Assembly: GCA_947623455.1 (NCBI GenBank)
Contig: OX392536.1
Span: forward strand, 13,015,282-13,079,281
Origin: Mimachlamys varia
Taxonomy: Eukaryota; Mollusca; Bivalvia; Pectinida; Pectinidae
Length of the DNA stretch: 64,000 nt
Reading direction: 5' to 3'
Shown here piece by piece: positions 11,201 to 25,600 of this stretch; position 1 is the first letter of the stretch, and the number at the start of each line of letters is the position of its first letter. The notes under the pieces were generated by a model. It was given only the letters and a program-made list of their open reading frames with translations, was not told the origin of the DNA and ran no database searches. The position numbers and the translations under genes are program-made.

Positions 11201-12410
11201 ACCTCGAATCATTGTTTTTATTACTTCATCTAATGTATGTACATTTTATTTAACCAGGGGCTTCATGTGGTGTGCCGTTCTCACGTGCATCCACGCATTT
11301 TCATATTGCTCGGTATTTTACAAAACACTATTTTAAAAGAGCTACATAATGTATTGCATCGCATTTGTAAAGTCACTCCACAATGACAATCATGACATCG
11401 GGCTCGCGAAATGGAGTTATGTTTTTTTACATGAATCTTTATTTCTGAAGTAAATATGATAACACATTTCTTAGTAAATTCTGGAAATCGGGTTTTGGCA
11501 TATTATCGTCACACACGATTACTATTGTCTTACAAAATTCGATCGAGATAATTAAAAACCTGCGGTAAGTCACGAAAGCAGCTGATGACGATGTGCTGAT
11601 ATGCATGCATGAGTATCCCCCACACTATCTTCCACTATCTCACTTTCGCCCTTGGGAAGAAATGAAACCTTTTGGTTCTGTCTCCTGACCGAGACGTCAC
11701 TACTAGTCTGCCAATGATTGTCGGTTAGCATAATGGAAATGGAACGACTTGTACACCAAATTATGTGACAAAGCGAGATGTCTTTACCATAGAACAGCTT
11801 ATTTCTTGTATTTCACTGATAAATGAAACATTATCTTTTCCGTCTATTTTCATACTTACATTTGTAACCTGTCATTCTGCATACCTTCCCAAATAAACAT
11901 CGATTTGACTTCTGTTCTGTGTCATTAGTGCTGGCCAGTTTATGTATCTTCTATATATATGTATTCCGGCTTACATCTCTCCTGTTTACCGGACATTTAA
12001 CTGAACAATTATGATAGAGTACTAGTCTCCACTCGGTAAATATTGCTAGTCGGATCTGGTTTGTCTCCCTAGTAATCTATCGTCCGTAATTGTGGCCTTC
12101 CACCAGACATGAGTTTGGTGTTAGACAGAACTGCAGGGGTTTCCGTTGAGACAGAATATTGACCTGGTAACAGACACATACCTGATCTGTTGTAACGTAT
12201 TGCCTGGTCTCAGTCATCCATTTGTTTGGATGTAATGATGTGCACGTGATCACTAATTGTCACGTGTCGTCGAATGTTTATTAGGCGGTGGTATCTAGGT
12301 CATTAAATCAGTAAACAATATTTAAAGAACATCATCGGACAATAAACATACCTATCAATTAATTCAACTGGCTGTTTTCGCAATGATTAATAAAATTATA
12401 AAAACTCTTT
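11201..12410. other. unassigned AT-rich DNA between SINE and second satellite
   Basis: About 1.2 kb with frequent stops in all frames. I recognise no transposon termini, RNA gene or exon. It leads directly into the decayed edge of the 26-bp satellite. Confidence 0.5.
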
Positions 12411-12510
12411 GTAAATTCTGTCTGGGATGGAAACATGTTAATTCTGTTTGAAATTGTTATTGTGAATTCTGTCTGAATCTAACATTTGACTGTCATATAT
12501 GATTGTAATG
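12411..12510. repeat. decayed edge monomers of the 26-bp satellite
   Basis: Three copies of AATTCTGTYTG start at 12414, 12440 and 12465, that is, at 26- and 25-bp spacing. After them comes GATTGTAATGTTTGTGTATG, which joins the regular array. The TCTGGGATGG part of the first copy aligns with TCTGAGGGTG of the standard monomer. I read these as old, diverged monomers at the array boundary. Confidence 0.7.
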
Positions 12511-13649
12511 TTTGTGTATGTCTGAGGGTGATGTTTGTGTATGATGTCTGAGGGTGATGTTTGTGTATGATGTCTGAGGGTGATGTTTGTGTATGTCTGA
12601 AGGTGATGTTTGTGTATGGTGACTGGGTGTGAAGTTTGTGTATGTCTGAAGGTGATGTTTGTGTATGGTGTCTGAGGGTGATGTTTGTGTATGATGTCTG
12701 AGGGTGATGTTTGTGTATGTCTGAAGGTGATGTTTGTGTATGTCTGAAGGTGATGTTTGTGTATGGTGTCTGAGGGTGATGTTTGTGTATGATGTCTGAG
12801 GGTGATGTTTGTGTATGGTGACTGAGGATGATGTTTTTGTATGGTGTCTGAGTGTGATGTTTGTGTATGGTGTCTGAGGGTGATGTTTGTGTATGTCTGA
12901 GGGTGATGTTTGTGTATGTCTGAGGGTGATGTTTGTGTATGATGTCTGAGGGTGATGTTTGTGTATGATGACTGAGGGTGATGTTTGTGTATGGTGTCTG
13001 AGGGTGATGTTTGTGTATGGTGACCTAGGGTGATGTTTGTGTATGGTGACTGAGGGTGATGTTTGTGTATGGTGTCTAAGGGTGATGTTTGTGTATGATG
13101 TCTGAGGGTGATGTTTGTGTATGATGTCTGAGGGTGATGTTTGTGTATGTCTGAGTGTGATGTTTGTGTATGTCTGAGGGTGATGTTTGTGTCTGGTGTC
13201 TGAGGGTGATGTTTGTGTATGTCTGAGGGTGATGTTTGTGTATGGTGACTGAAGGTGATGTTTGTGTATGGTGACTGAAGGTGATGTTTGTGTAAGATGT
13301 CTGAGGGTGATGTTTGTGTATGATGTCTGAGGGTAATGTTTGTGTATGATGTCTGAGGGTGATGTTTGTGTATGGTGTCTGAGGGTGATGTTTGTGTACG
13401 ATGTCTGAGAGTGATGTTTGTGTATGGTGACTGAGGGTGATGTTTGTGTATGATGTCTGAGTGGGATGTTTGTGTATGATGTCTGAGGGTGATGTTTGTG
13501 TATGATGTCTGAGGGTGATGTTTGTTTATGATGTCTGAGGGTGATGTTTGTGTATGGTGTCTGAGGGTGATGTTTGTGTACGATGTCTGAGGGTGATGTT
13601 TGTGTATGGTGACTGAGGGTGATGTTTGTGTATAATGTCTGAGTGGGAT

Positions 13650-16600
13650 GTTTGTGTATGGTGTCTGAGGGTGATGTTTGTGTACGATGTCTGAGGGTGA
13701 TGTTTGTGTATGATGTCTGAGGGTGATGTTTGTGAACGATGTCTGAGGGTGATGTTTGTGTATGGTGACTGAGGGTGATGTTTGTGTTTGGTGACTGAGG
13801 GTGATGTTTGTGTATGGTGACTGGGTGTGATGTTTGTGTATGGTGTCTGAGGGTGATGTTTGTGTATGGTGACTGGGTATCATGTTTGTGTATGGTGTCT
13901 GAGGGTGATGTTTGTGTATGGTGTCTGAGTGTGATGTGTGTGTATGGTGTCTGAGTGTGATGTTTGTGTATGGTATCTGAGTGTGATGTTTGTGTATGAT
14001 GTCTGAGGGTGATGTTTGTGTATCATGTCTGAGGGTGATGTTTGTGTATGGTGTCTGAGGGTGATGTTTGTGTATGTCTGAGGGTGATGTTTGTGTATGT
14101 CTGAGGGTGATGTTTGTGTATGTCTGAGGGTGATGTTTGTGTATGTCTGAGGGTGATGTTTGTGTATGATGACTGAAGGTGATGTTTGTGTATGGTGTCT
14201 GAGGGTGATGTTTGTGTATGTCTGAGGGTGATGTTTGTGTATGTCTGAGGGTGATGTTTGTGTATGATGACTGAGGGTGATGTTTGTGTATGGTGTCTGA
14301 GGGTGATGTTTGTGTATGGTGTCTGAGGGTGATGTTGTGTATGGTGTCTGAGGATGATGTTTGTGTATGGTGTCTGAGGGTGATGTTTGTGTATGTCTGA
14401 GGGTGATGTTTGTGTATGTCTGAGGGTGATGTTTGTGTATGATGTCTGAGGGTGATGTTTGTGTATGATGACTGAGGGTGATGTTTGTGTATGGTGTCTG
14501 AGAGTGATGTTTGTGTATGGTGACCTAGGGTGATGTTTGTGTATGGTGACTGAGGGTGATGTTTGTGTATGGTGTCTGAGGGTGATGTTTGTGTATGGTG
14601 TCTGAGGGTGATGTTTGTGTATGATGTCTGAGGGTGATGTTTGTGTATGTCTGAGGGTGATGTTTGTGTATGTCTGAGGGTGATGTTTGTGTATGGTGTC
14701 TGAGGGTGATGTTTGTGTATGTCTGAGGGTGATGTTTGTGTATGGTGACTGAAGGTGATGTTTGTGTATGGTGACTGAAGGTGATGTTTGTGTATGATGT
14801 CTGTGGGTGATGTTTGTGTATGATGTCTGAGGGTGATGTTTGTGTATGATGTCTGAGGGTGATGTTTGTGTATGGTGTCTGAGGGTGATGTTTGTGTACG
14901 ATGTCTGAGAGTGATGTTTGTGTATGGTGACTGAAGGTGATGTTTGTGTATGATGTCTGAGTGGGATGTTTGTGTATGATGTCTGAGGGTGATGTTTGTG
15001 TATGATGTCTGAGGGTGATGTTTGTGTATGATGTCTGAGGGTGATGTTTGTGTATGGTGTCTGAGGGTGATGTTTGTGTACGATGTCTGAGGGTGATGTT
15101 TGTGTATGGTGACTGAGGGTGATGTTTGTGAATGATGTCTGAGTGGGATGTTTGTGTATGGTGTGTGAGGGTGATGTTTATGTACGATGTCTGAGGGTGA
15201 TGTTTGTGTATGATGTCTGAGGGTGATGTTTGTGTACGATGTCTGAGGGTGATGTTTGTGTATGGTGACTGAGGGTGATGTTTGTGTTTGGTGACTGAGG
15301 GTGATGTTTGTGTATGGTGACTGGGTGTGATGTTTGTGTATGGTGTCTGAGGGTGATGTTTGTGTATGGTGACTGGGTATGATGTTTGTGTATGGTGTCT
15401 GAGGGTGATGTTTGTGTATGGTGTCTGAGTGTGATGTGTGTGTATGGTGTCTGAGGGTGATGTTTGTGTATGGTGACTGAGGATGATGTTTGTGTATGGT
15501 GACTGAGGGTGATGTTTGTGTACGATGTCTGAGGGTGATGTTTGTGTATGATGACTGAGGGTGATGTTTGTGTATGGTGTCTGAGGGTGATGTTTGTGTA
15601 TGGTGTCTGAGGGTGATGTCTGTGTACGATGACTGAGGGTGATGTTTGTGTATTATGTCTGAGGGTGATGTTTATGTATGGTGACTGGGTGTGATGTTTG
15701 TGTATGGTGTCTGAGGGTGATGTTTGTGTTTGGTGACTGAGGGTGATGTTTGTGTATGGTGAGTGGGTGTAATGTTTGTGTATGGTGTCTGAGTGTGATG
15801 TTTGTGTATGGTGACTGGGTGTGATGTTTGTGTATGGTGTCTGAGGGTGATGTTTGTGTATGGTGTCTGAGGGTGATGTTTGTGTATGGTGACTGGGTGT
15901 GATGTTTGTGTATGGTGACTGAGGGTGATGTTTGTGTATGGTGTCTGAGGGTGATGTTTGTGTATGGTGACTGGGTGTGATGTTTGTGTATGGTGACTGG
16001 GTGTGATGTTTGTGTATGGTGTCTGAGTGTGATGTGTGTGTATGGTGTCTGAGTGTGATGTTTGTGTATGGTGTCTGAGGGTGATGTTTGTGTATGGTGT
16101 CTGAGGGTGATGTTTGTGTATGGTGACTGGGTGTGATGTTTGTGTATGGTGACTGAGGGTGATGTTTGTGTATGGTGTCTGAGTGTGATGTGTGTGTATG
16201 CTGTCTGAGTGTGATGTTTGTGTATGGTGACTGAGGATGATGTTTGTTTATGGTGTCTGAGTGTGACGTTTGTGTATGATGACTGAGAGGTGATGTTTGT
16301 GTATGATGTCTGAGTGTGATGTTTGTGTATGGTATCTGAGTGTGATGTTTGTGTATGATGTCTGAGGGTGATGTTTGTGTATCATGTCTGAGGGTGATGT
16401 TTGTGTATGGTGTCTGAGGGTGATGTTTGTGTATGTCTGAGGGTGATGTTTGTGTATGTCTGAGGGTGATGTTTGTGTATGTCTGAGGGTGATGTTTGTG
16501 TATGTCTGAGGGTGATGTTTGTGTATGATGACTGAGGGTGATGTTTGTGTATGGTGTCTGAGGGTGATGTTTGTGTATGTCTGAGGGTGATGTTTGTGTA

Positions 16601-19600
16601 TGTCTGAGGGTGATGTTTGTGTATGATGACTGAGGGTGATGTTTGTGTATGGTGTCTGAGGGTGATGTTTGTGTATGGTGTCTGAGGGTGATGTTGTGTA
16701 TGGTGTCTGAGTGTGATGTTTGTGTATGGTGTCTGAGGGTGATGTTTGTGTATGTCTGAGGGTGATGTTTGTGTATGTCTGAGGGTGATGTTTGTGTATG
16801 ATGTCTGAGGGTGATGTTTGTGTATGATGACTGAGGGTGATGTTTGTGTATGGTGTCTGAGAGTGATGTTTGTGTATGGTGACCTAGGGTGATGTTTGTG
16901 TATGGTGACTGAGGGTGATGTTTGTGTATGGTGTCTGAGGGTGATGTTTGTGTATGGTGACCTAGGGTGATGTTTGTGTATGGTGACTGAGGGTGATGTT
17001 TGTGTATGGTGTCTAAGGGTGATGTTTGTGTATGATGTCTGAGGGTGATGTTTGTGTATGATGTCTGAGGGTGATGTTTGTGTATGTCTGAGTGTGATGT
17101 TTGTGTATGGTGTCTAAGGGTGATGTTTGTGTATGATGTCTGAGGGTGATGTTTGTCTATGATGTCTGAGGGTGATGTTTGTTTATGATGTCTGAGGGTG
17201 ATGTTTGTGTATGGTGTCTGAGGGTGATGTTTGTGTACGATGTCTGAGGGTGATGTTTGTGTATGGTGACTGAGGTTGATGTTTGTGTATAATGTCTGAG
17301 TGGGATGTTTGTGTATGGTGTCTGAGGGTGATGTTTGTGTACGATGTCTGAGGGTGATGTTTGTGTATGATGTCTGAGGGTGATGTTTGTGAACGATGTC
17401 TGAGGGTGATGTTTGTGTATGGTGACTGAGGGTGATGTTTGTGTTTGGTGACTGAGGGTGATGTTTGTGTATGGTGACTGGGTGTGATGTTTGTGTATGG
17501 TGTCTGAGGGTGATGTTTGTGTATGGTGACTGGGTATCATGTTTGTGTATGGTGTCTGAGGGTGATGTTTGTGTATGGTGTCTGAGTGTGATGTGTGTGT
17601 ATGGTGTCTGAGTGTGATGTTTGTGTATGGTATCTGAGTGTGATGTTTGTGTATGATGTCTGAGGGTGATGTTTGTGTATCATGTCTGAGGGTGATGTTT
17701 GTGTATGGTGTCTGAGGGTGATGTTTGTGTTTGGTGACTGAGGGTGATGTTTGTGTATGGTGACTGGGTGTGATGTTTGTGTATGGTGTCTGAGGGTGAT
17801 GTTTGTGTATGGTGACTGGGTATGATGTTTGTGTATGGTGTCTGAGGGTGATGTTTGTGTATGGTGTCTGAGTGTGATGTGTGTGTATGGTGTCTGAGGG
17901 TGATGTTTGTGTATGGTGACTGAGGATGATGTTTGTGTATGGTGACTGAGGGTGATGTTTGTGTACGATGTCTGAGGGTGATGTTTGTGTATGATGACTG
18001 AGGGTGATGTTTGTGTATGGTGTCTGAGGGTGATGTTTGTGTATGGTGTCTGAGGGTGATGTCTGTGTACGATGACTGAGGGTGATGTTTGTGTATTATG
18101 TCTGAGGGTGATGTTTATGTATGGTGACTGGGTGTGATGTTTGTGTATGGTGTCTGAGGGTGATGTTTGTGTTTGGTGACTGAGGGTGATGTTTGTGTAT
18201 GGTGAGTGGGTGTAATGTTTGTGTATGGTGTCTGAGTGTGATGTTTGTGTATGGTGACTGGGTGTGATGTTTGTGTATGGTGTCTGAGGGTGATGTTTGT
18301 GTATGGTGTCTGAGGGTGATGTTTGTGTATGGTGACTGGGTGTGATGTTTGTGTATGGTGACTGAGGGTGATGTTTGTGTATGGTGTCTGAGGGTGATGT
18401 TTGTGTATGGTGACTGGGTGTGATGTTTGTGTATGGTGACTGGGTGTGATGTTTGTGTATGGTGTCTGAGTGTGATGTGTGTGTATGGTGTCTGAGTGTG
18501 ATGTTTGTGTATGGTGTCTGAGGGTGATGTTTGTGTATGGTGTCTGAGGGTGATGTTTGTGTATGGTGACTGGGTGTGATGTTTGTGTATGGTGACTGAG
18601 GGTGATGTTTGTGTATGGTGTCTGAGTGTGATGTGTGTGTATGCTGTCTGAGTGTGATGTTTGTGTATGGTGACTGAGGATGATGTTTGTTTATGGTGTC
18701 TGAGTGTGACGTTTGTGTATGATGACTGAGAGGTGATGTTTGTGTATGATGTCTGAGTGTGATGTTTGTGTATGGTATCTGAGTGTGATGTTTGTGTATG
18801 ATGTCTGAGGGTGATGTTTGTGTATCATGTCTGAGGGTGATGTTTGTGTATGGTGTCTGAGGGTGATGTTTGTGTATGTCTGAGGGTGATGTTTGTGTAT
18901 GTCTGAGGGTGATGTTTGTGTATGTCTGAGGGTGATGTTTGTGTATGTCTGAGGGTGATGTTTGTGTATGATGACTGAGGGTGATGTTTGTGTATGGTGT
19001 CTGAGGGTGATGTTTGTGTATGTCTGAGGGTGATGTTTGTGTATGTCTGAGGGTGATGTTTGTGTATGATGACTGAGGGTGATGTTTGTGTATGGTGTCT
19101 GAGGGTGATGTTTGTGTATGGTGTCTGAGGGTGATGTTGTGTATGGTGTCTGAGTGTGATGTTTGTGTATGGTGTCTGAGGGTGATGTTTGTGTATGTCT
19201 GAGGGTGATGTTTGTGTATGTCTGAGGGTGATGTTTGTGTATGATGTCTGAGGGTGATGTTTGTGTATGATGACTGAGGGTGATGTTTGTGTATGGTGTC
19301 TGAGAGTGATGTTTGTGTATGGTGACCTAGGGTGATGTTTGTGTATGGTGACTGAGGGTGATGTTTGTGTATTGTGTCTGAGGGTGATGTTTGTGTATGG
19401 TGACCTAGGGTGATGTTTGTGTATGGTGACTGAGGGTGATGTTTGTGTATGGTGTCTAAGGGTGATGTTTGTGTATGATGTCTGAGGGTGATGTTTGTGT
19501 ATGATGTCTGAGGGTGATGTTTGTGTATGTCTGAGTGTGATGTTTGTGTATGGTGTCTAAGGGTGATGTTTGTGTATGATGTCTGAGGGTGATGTTTGTG

Positions 19601-22600
19601 TATGATGTCTGAGGGTGATGTTTGTTTATGATGTCTGAGGGTGATGTTTGTGTATGGTGTCTGAGGGTGATGTTTGTGTACGATGTCTGAGGGTGATGTT
19701 TGTGTATGGTGACTGAGGTTGATGTTTGTGTATAATGTCTGAGTGGGATGTTTGTGTATGGTGTCTGAGGGTGATGTTTGTGTACGATGTCTGAGGGTGA
19801 TGTTTGTGTATGATGTCTGAGGGTGATGTTTGTGAACGATGTCTGAGGGTGATGTTTGTGTATGGTGACTGAGGGTGATGTTTGTGTTTGGTGACTGAGG
19901 GTGATGTTTGTGTATGGTGACTGGGTGTGATGTTTGTGTATGGTGTCTGAGGGTGATGTTTGTGTATGGTGACTGGGTATCATGTTTGTGTATGGTGTCT
20001 GAGGGTGATGTTTGTGTATGGTGTCTGAGTGTGATGTGTGTGTATGGTGTCTGAGTGTGATGTTTGTGTATGGTATCTGAGTGTGATGTTTGTGTATGAT
20101 GTCTGAGGGTGATGTTTGTGTATCATGTCTGAGGGTGATGTTTGTGTATGGTGTCTGAGGGTGATGTTTGTGTTTGGTGACTGAGGGTGATGTTTGTGTA
20201 TGTCTGAGGGTGATGTTTGTGTATGTCTGAGGGTGATGTTTGTGTATGTCTGAGGGTGATGTTTGTGTATGATGACTGAAGGTGATGTTTGTGTATGGTG
20301 TCTGAGGGTGATGTTTGTGTATGTCTGAGGGTGATGTTTGTGTATGTCTGAGGGTGATGTTTGTGTATGATGACTGAGGGTGATGTTTGTGTATGGTGTC
20401 TGAGGGTGATGTTTGTGTATGGTGTCTGAGGGTGATGTTGTGTATGGTGTCTGAGTGTGATGTTTGTGTATGGTGTCTGAGGGTGATGTTTGTGTATGTC
20501 TGAGGGTGATGTTTGTGTATGTCTGAGGGTGATGTTTGTGTATGATGTCTGAGGGTGATGTTTGTGTATGATGACTGAGGGTGATGTTTGTGTATGGTGT
20601 CTGAGAGTGATGTTTGTGTATGGTGACCTAGGGTGATGTTTGTGTATGGTGACTGAGGGTGATGTTTGTGTATGGTGTCTGAGGGTGATGTTTGTGTATG
20701 ATGTCTGAGGGTGATGTTTGTGTATGATGTCTGAGGGTGATGTTTGTGTATGTCTGAGGGTGATGTTTGTGTATGTCTGAGGGTGATGTTTATGTATGGT
20801 GACTGAAGGTGATGTTTGTGTATGGTGACTGAAGGTGATGTTTGTGTATGATGTCTGAGGGTGATGTTTGTGTATGATGTCTGAGGGTGATGTTTGTGTA
20901 TGATGTCTGAGGGTGATGTTTGTGTATGGTGTCTGAGGGTGATGTTTGTGTACGATGTCTGAGAGTGATGTTTGTGTATGGTGACTGAAGGTGATGTTTG
21001 TGTATGATGTCTGAGTGGGATGTTTGTGTATGATGTCTGAGGGTGATGTTTGTGTATGATGTCTGAGGGTGATGTTTGTGTATGATGTCTGAGGGTGATG
21101 TTTGTGTATGGTGTCTGAGGGTGATGTTTGTGTACGATGTCTGAGGGTGATGTTTGTGTATGGTGACTGAGGGTGATGTTTGTGAATGATGTCTGAGTGG
21201 GATGTTTGTGTATGGTGTGTGAGGGTGATGTTTATGTACGATGTCTGAGGGTGATGTTTGTGTATGATGTCTGAGGGTGATGTTTGTGTACGATGTCTGA
21301 GGGTGATGTTTGTGTATGGTGACTGAGGGTGATGTTTGTGTTTGGTGACTGAGGGTGATGTTTGTGTATGGTGACTGGGTGTGATGTTTGTGTATGGTGT
21401 CTGAGGGTGATGTTTGTGTATGGTGACTGGGTATGATATTTGTGTATGGTGTCTGAGGGTGATGTTTGTGTATGGTGTCTGAGTGTGATGTGTGTGTATG
21501 GTGTCTGAGGGTGATGTTTGTGTATGGTGACTGAGGATGATGTTTGTGTATGGTGACTGAGGGTGATGTTTGTGTACGATGTCTGAGGGTGATGTTTGTG
21601 TATGATGACTGAGGGTGATGTTTGTGTATGGTGTCTGAGGGTGATGTTTGTGTATGGTGTCTGAGGGTGATGTCTGTGTACGATGACTGAGGGTGATGTT
21701 TGTGTATTATGTCTGAGGGTGATGTTTATGTATGGTGACTGGGTGTGATGTTTGTGTATGGTGTCTGGGGGTGATGTTTGTGTTTGGTGACTGAGGGTGA
21801 TGTTTGTGTATGGTGAGTGGGTGTAATGTTTGTGTATGGTGTCTGAGTGTGATGTTTGTGTATGGTGACTGGGTGTGATGTTTGTGTATGGTGTCTGAGG
21901 GTGATGTTTGTGTATGGTGTCTGAGGGTGATGTTTGTGTATGGTGACTGGGTGTGATGTATGTGTATGGTGACTGAGGGTGATGTTTGTGTATGGTGTCT
22001 GAGGGTGATGTTTGTGTATGGTGACTAGGTGTGATGTTTGTGTATTGTGACTGGGTGTGATGTTTGTGTATGGTGTCTGAGTGTGATGTGTGTGTATGGT
22101 GTCTGAGTGTGATGTTTGTGTATGGTGTCTGAGGGTGATGTTTGTGTATGGTGTCTGAGGGTGATGTTTGTGTATGGTGACTGGGTGTGATGTTTGTGTA
22201 TGGTGACTGAGGGTGATGTTTGTGTATGGTGTCTGAGTGTGATGTGTGTGTATGGTGTCTGAGTGTGATGTTTGTGTATGGTGACTGAGGATGATGTTTG
22301 TTTATGGTGTCTGAGTGTGACGTTTGTGTATGATGACTGAGAGGTGATGTTTGTGTATGATGTCTGAGTGTGATGTTTGTGTATGGTATCTGAGTGTGAT
22401 GTTTGTGTATGATGTCTGAGGGTGATGTTTGTGTATCATGTCTGAGGGTGATGTTTGTGTATGGTGTCTGAGGGTGATGTTTGTGTATGTCTGAGGGTGA
22501 TGTTTGTGTATGTCTGAGGGTGATGTTTGTGTATGTCTGAGGGTGATGTTTGTGTATGTCTGAGGGTGATGTTTGTGTATGATGACTGAGGGTGATGTTT

Positions 22601-25600
22601 GTGTATGGTGTCTGAGGGTGATGTTTGTGTATGTCTGAGGGTGATGTTTGTGTATGTCTGAGGGTGATGTTTGTGTATGATGACTGAGGGTGATGTTTGT
22701 GTATGGTGTCTGAGGGTGATGTTTGTGTATGGTGTCTGAGGGTGATGTTGTGTATGGTGTCTGAGTGTGATGTTTGTGTATGGTGTCTGAGGGTGATGTT
22801 TGTGTATGTCTGAGGGTGATGTTTGTGTATGTCTGAGGGTGATGTTTGTGTATGATGTCTGAGGGTGATGTTTGTGTATGATGACTGAGGGTGATGTTTG
22901 TGTATGGTGTCTGAGAGTGATGTTTGTGTATGGTGACCTAGGGTGATGTTTGTGTATGGTGACTGAGGGTGATGTTTGTGTATGGTGTCTGAGGGTGATG
23001 TTTGTGTATGATGTCTGAGGGTGATGTTTGTGAATGATGTCTGAGGGTGATGTTTGTGTATGTCTGAGGGTGATGTTTGTGTATGTCTGAGGGTGATGTT
23101 TGTGTATGGTGTCTGAGGGTGATGTTTGTGTATGTCTGAGGGTGATGTTTGTGTATGGTGACTGAAGGTGATGTTTGTGTATGGTGACTGAAGGTGATGT
23201 TTGTGTATGATGTCTGAGGGTGATGTTTGTGTATGATGTCTGAGGGTGATGTTTGTGTATGATGTCTGAGGGTGATGTTTGTGTATGGTGTCTGAGGGTG
23301 ATGTTTGTGTACGATGTCTGAGAGTGATGTTTGTGTATGGTGACTGAAGGTGATGTTTGTGTATGATGTCTGAGTGGGATGTTTGTGTATGATGTCTGAG
23401 GGTGATGTTTGTGTATGATGTCTGAGGGTGATGTTTGTGTATGATGTCTGAGGGTGATGTTTGTGTACGATGTCTGAGGGTGATGTTTGTGTATGATGTC
23501 TGAGGGTGATGTTTGTGTATGTCTGAGTGTGATGTTTGTGTATGGTGTCTAAGGGTGATGTTTGTGTATGATGTCTGAGGGTGATGTTTGTGTATGATGT
23601 CTGAGGGTGATGTTTGTTTATGATGTCTGAGGGTGATGTTTGTGTATGGTGTCTGAGGGTGATGTTTGTGTACGATGTCTGAGGGTGATGTTTGTGTATG
23701 GTGACTGAGGTTGATGTTTGTGTATAATGTCTGAGTTGGATGTTTTTGTATGGTGTCTGAGGGTGATGTTTGTGTACGATGTCTGAGGGTGATGTTTGTG
23801 TATGATGTCTGAGGGTGATGTTTGTGAACGATGTCTGAGGGTGATGTTTGTGTATGGTGACTGAGGGTGATGTTTGTGTTTGGTGACTGAGGGTGATGTT
23901 TGTGTATGGTGACTGGGTGTGATGTTTGTGTATGGTGTCTGAGGGTGATGTTTGTGTATGGTGACTGGGTATCATGTTTGTGTATGGTGTCTGAGGGTGA
24001 TGTTTGTGTATGGTGTCTGAGTGTGATGTGTGTGTATGGTGTCTGAGTGTGATGTTTGTGTATGGTATCTGAGTGTGATGTTTGTGTATGATGTCTGAGG
24101 GTGATGTTTGTGTATCATGTCTGAGGGTGATGTTTGTGTATGGTGTCTGAGGGTGATGTTTGTGTTTGGTGACTGAGGGTGATGTTTGTGTATGGTGACT
24201 GGGTGTGATGTTTGTGTATGGTGTCTGAGGGTGATGTTTGTGTATGGTGACTGGGTATGATGTTTGTGTATGGTGTCTGAGGGTGATGTTTGTGTATGGT
24301 GTCTGAGTGTGATGTGTGTGTATGGTGTCTGAGGGTGATGTTTGTGTATGGTGACTGAGGATGATGTTTGTGTATGGTGACTGAGGGTGATGTTTGTGTA
24401 CGATGTCTGAGGGTGATGTTTGTGTATGATGACTGAGGGTGATGTTTGTGTATGGTGTCTGAGGGTGATGTTTGTGTATGGTGTCTGAGGGTGATGTCTG
24501 TGTACGATGACTGAGGGTGATGTTTGTGTATTATGTCTGAGGGTGATGTTTATGTATGGTGACTGGGTGTGATGTTTGTGTATGGTGTCTGAGGGTGATG
24601 TTTGTGTTTGGTGACTGAGGGTGATGTTTGTGTATGGTGAGTGGGTGTAATGTTTGTGTATGGTGTCTGAGTGTGATGTTTGTGTATGGTGACTGGGTGT
24701 GATGTTTGTGTATGGTGTCTGAGGGTGATGTTTGTGTATGGTGTCTGAGGGTGATGTTTGTGTATGGTGACTGGGTGTGATGTTTGTGTATGGTGACTGA
24801 GGGTGATGTTTGTGTATGGTGTCTGAGGGTGATGTTTGTGTATGGTGACTGGGTGTGATGTTTGTGTATGGTGACTGGGTGTGATGTTTGTGTATGGTGT
24901 CTGAGTGTGATGTGTGTGTATGGTGTCTGAGTGTGATGTGTGTGTATGGTGTCTGAGGGTGATGTTTGTGTATGGTGTCTGAGGGTGATGTTTGTGTATG
25001 GTGACTGGGTGTGATGTTTGTGTATGGTGACTGAGGGTGATGTTTGTGTATGGTGTCTGAGTGTGATGTGTGTGTATGCTGTCTGAGTGTGATGTTTGTG
25101 TATGGTGACTGAGGATGATGTTTGTTTATGGTGTCTGAGTGTGACGTTTGTGTATGATGACTGAGAGGTGATGTTTGTGTATGATGTCTGAGTGTGATGT
25201 TTGTGTATGGTATCTGAGTGTGATGTTTGTGTATGATGTCTGAGGGTGATGTTTGTGTATCATGTCTGAGGGTGATGTTTGTGTATGGTGTCTGAGGGTG
25301 ATGTTTGTGTATGTCTGAGGGTGATGTTTGTGTATGTCTGAGGGTGATGTTTGTGTATGTCTGAGGGTGATGTTTGTGTATGTCTGAGGGTGATGTTTGT
25401 GTATGATGACTGAGGGTGATGTTTGTGTATGGTGTCTGAGGGTGATGTTTGTGTATGTCTGAGGGTGATGTTTGTGTATGTCTGAGGGTAATGTTTGTGT
25501 ATTATGACTGAGGGTGATGTTTGTGTATGGTGTCTGAGGGTGATGTTTGTGTATGGTGTCTGAGGGTGATGTTGTGTATGGTGTCTGAGTGTGATGTTTG

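Noticed and set aside
12438..13883. 481-codon minus-strand frame as a protein-coding gene
   Set aside because: It is a translation of the 26-bp satellite. The period is not a multiple of three, so no codon position is favoured, and the monomer simply lacks minus-strand stops. The same holds for the other long frames, including those at 36435-38200, 41267-42727, 54683-56653 and 59009-60979.
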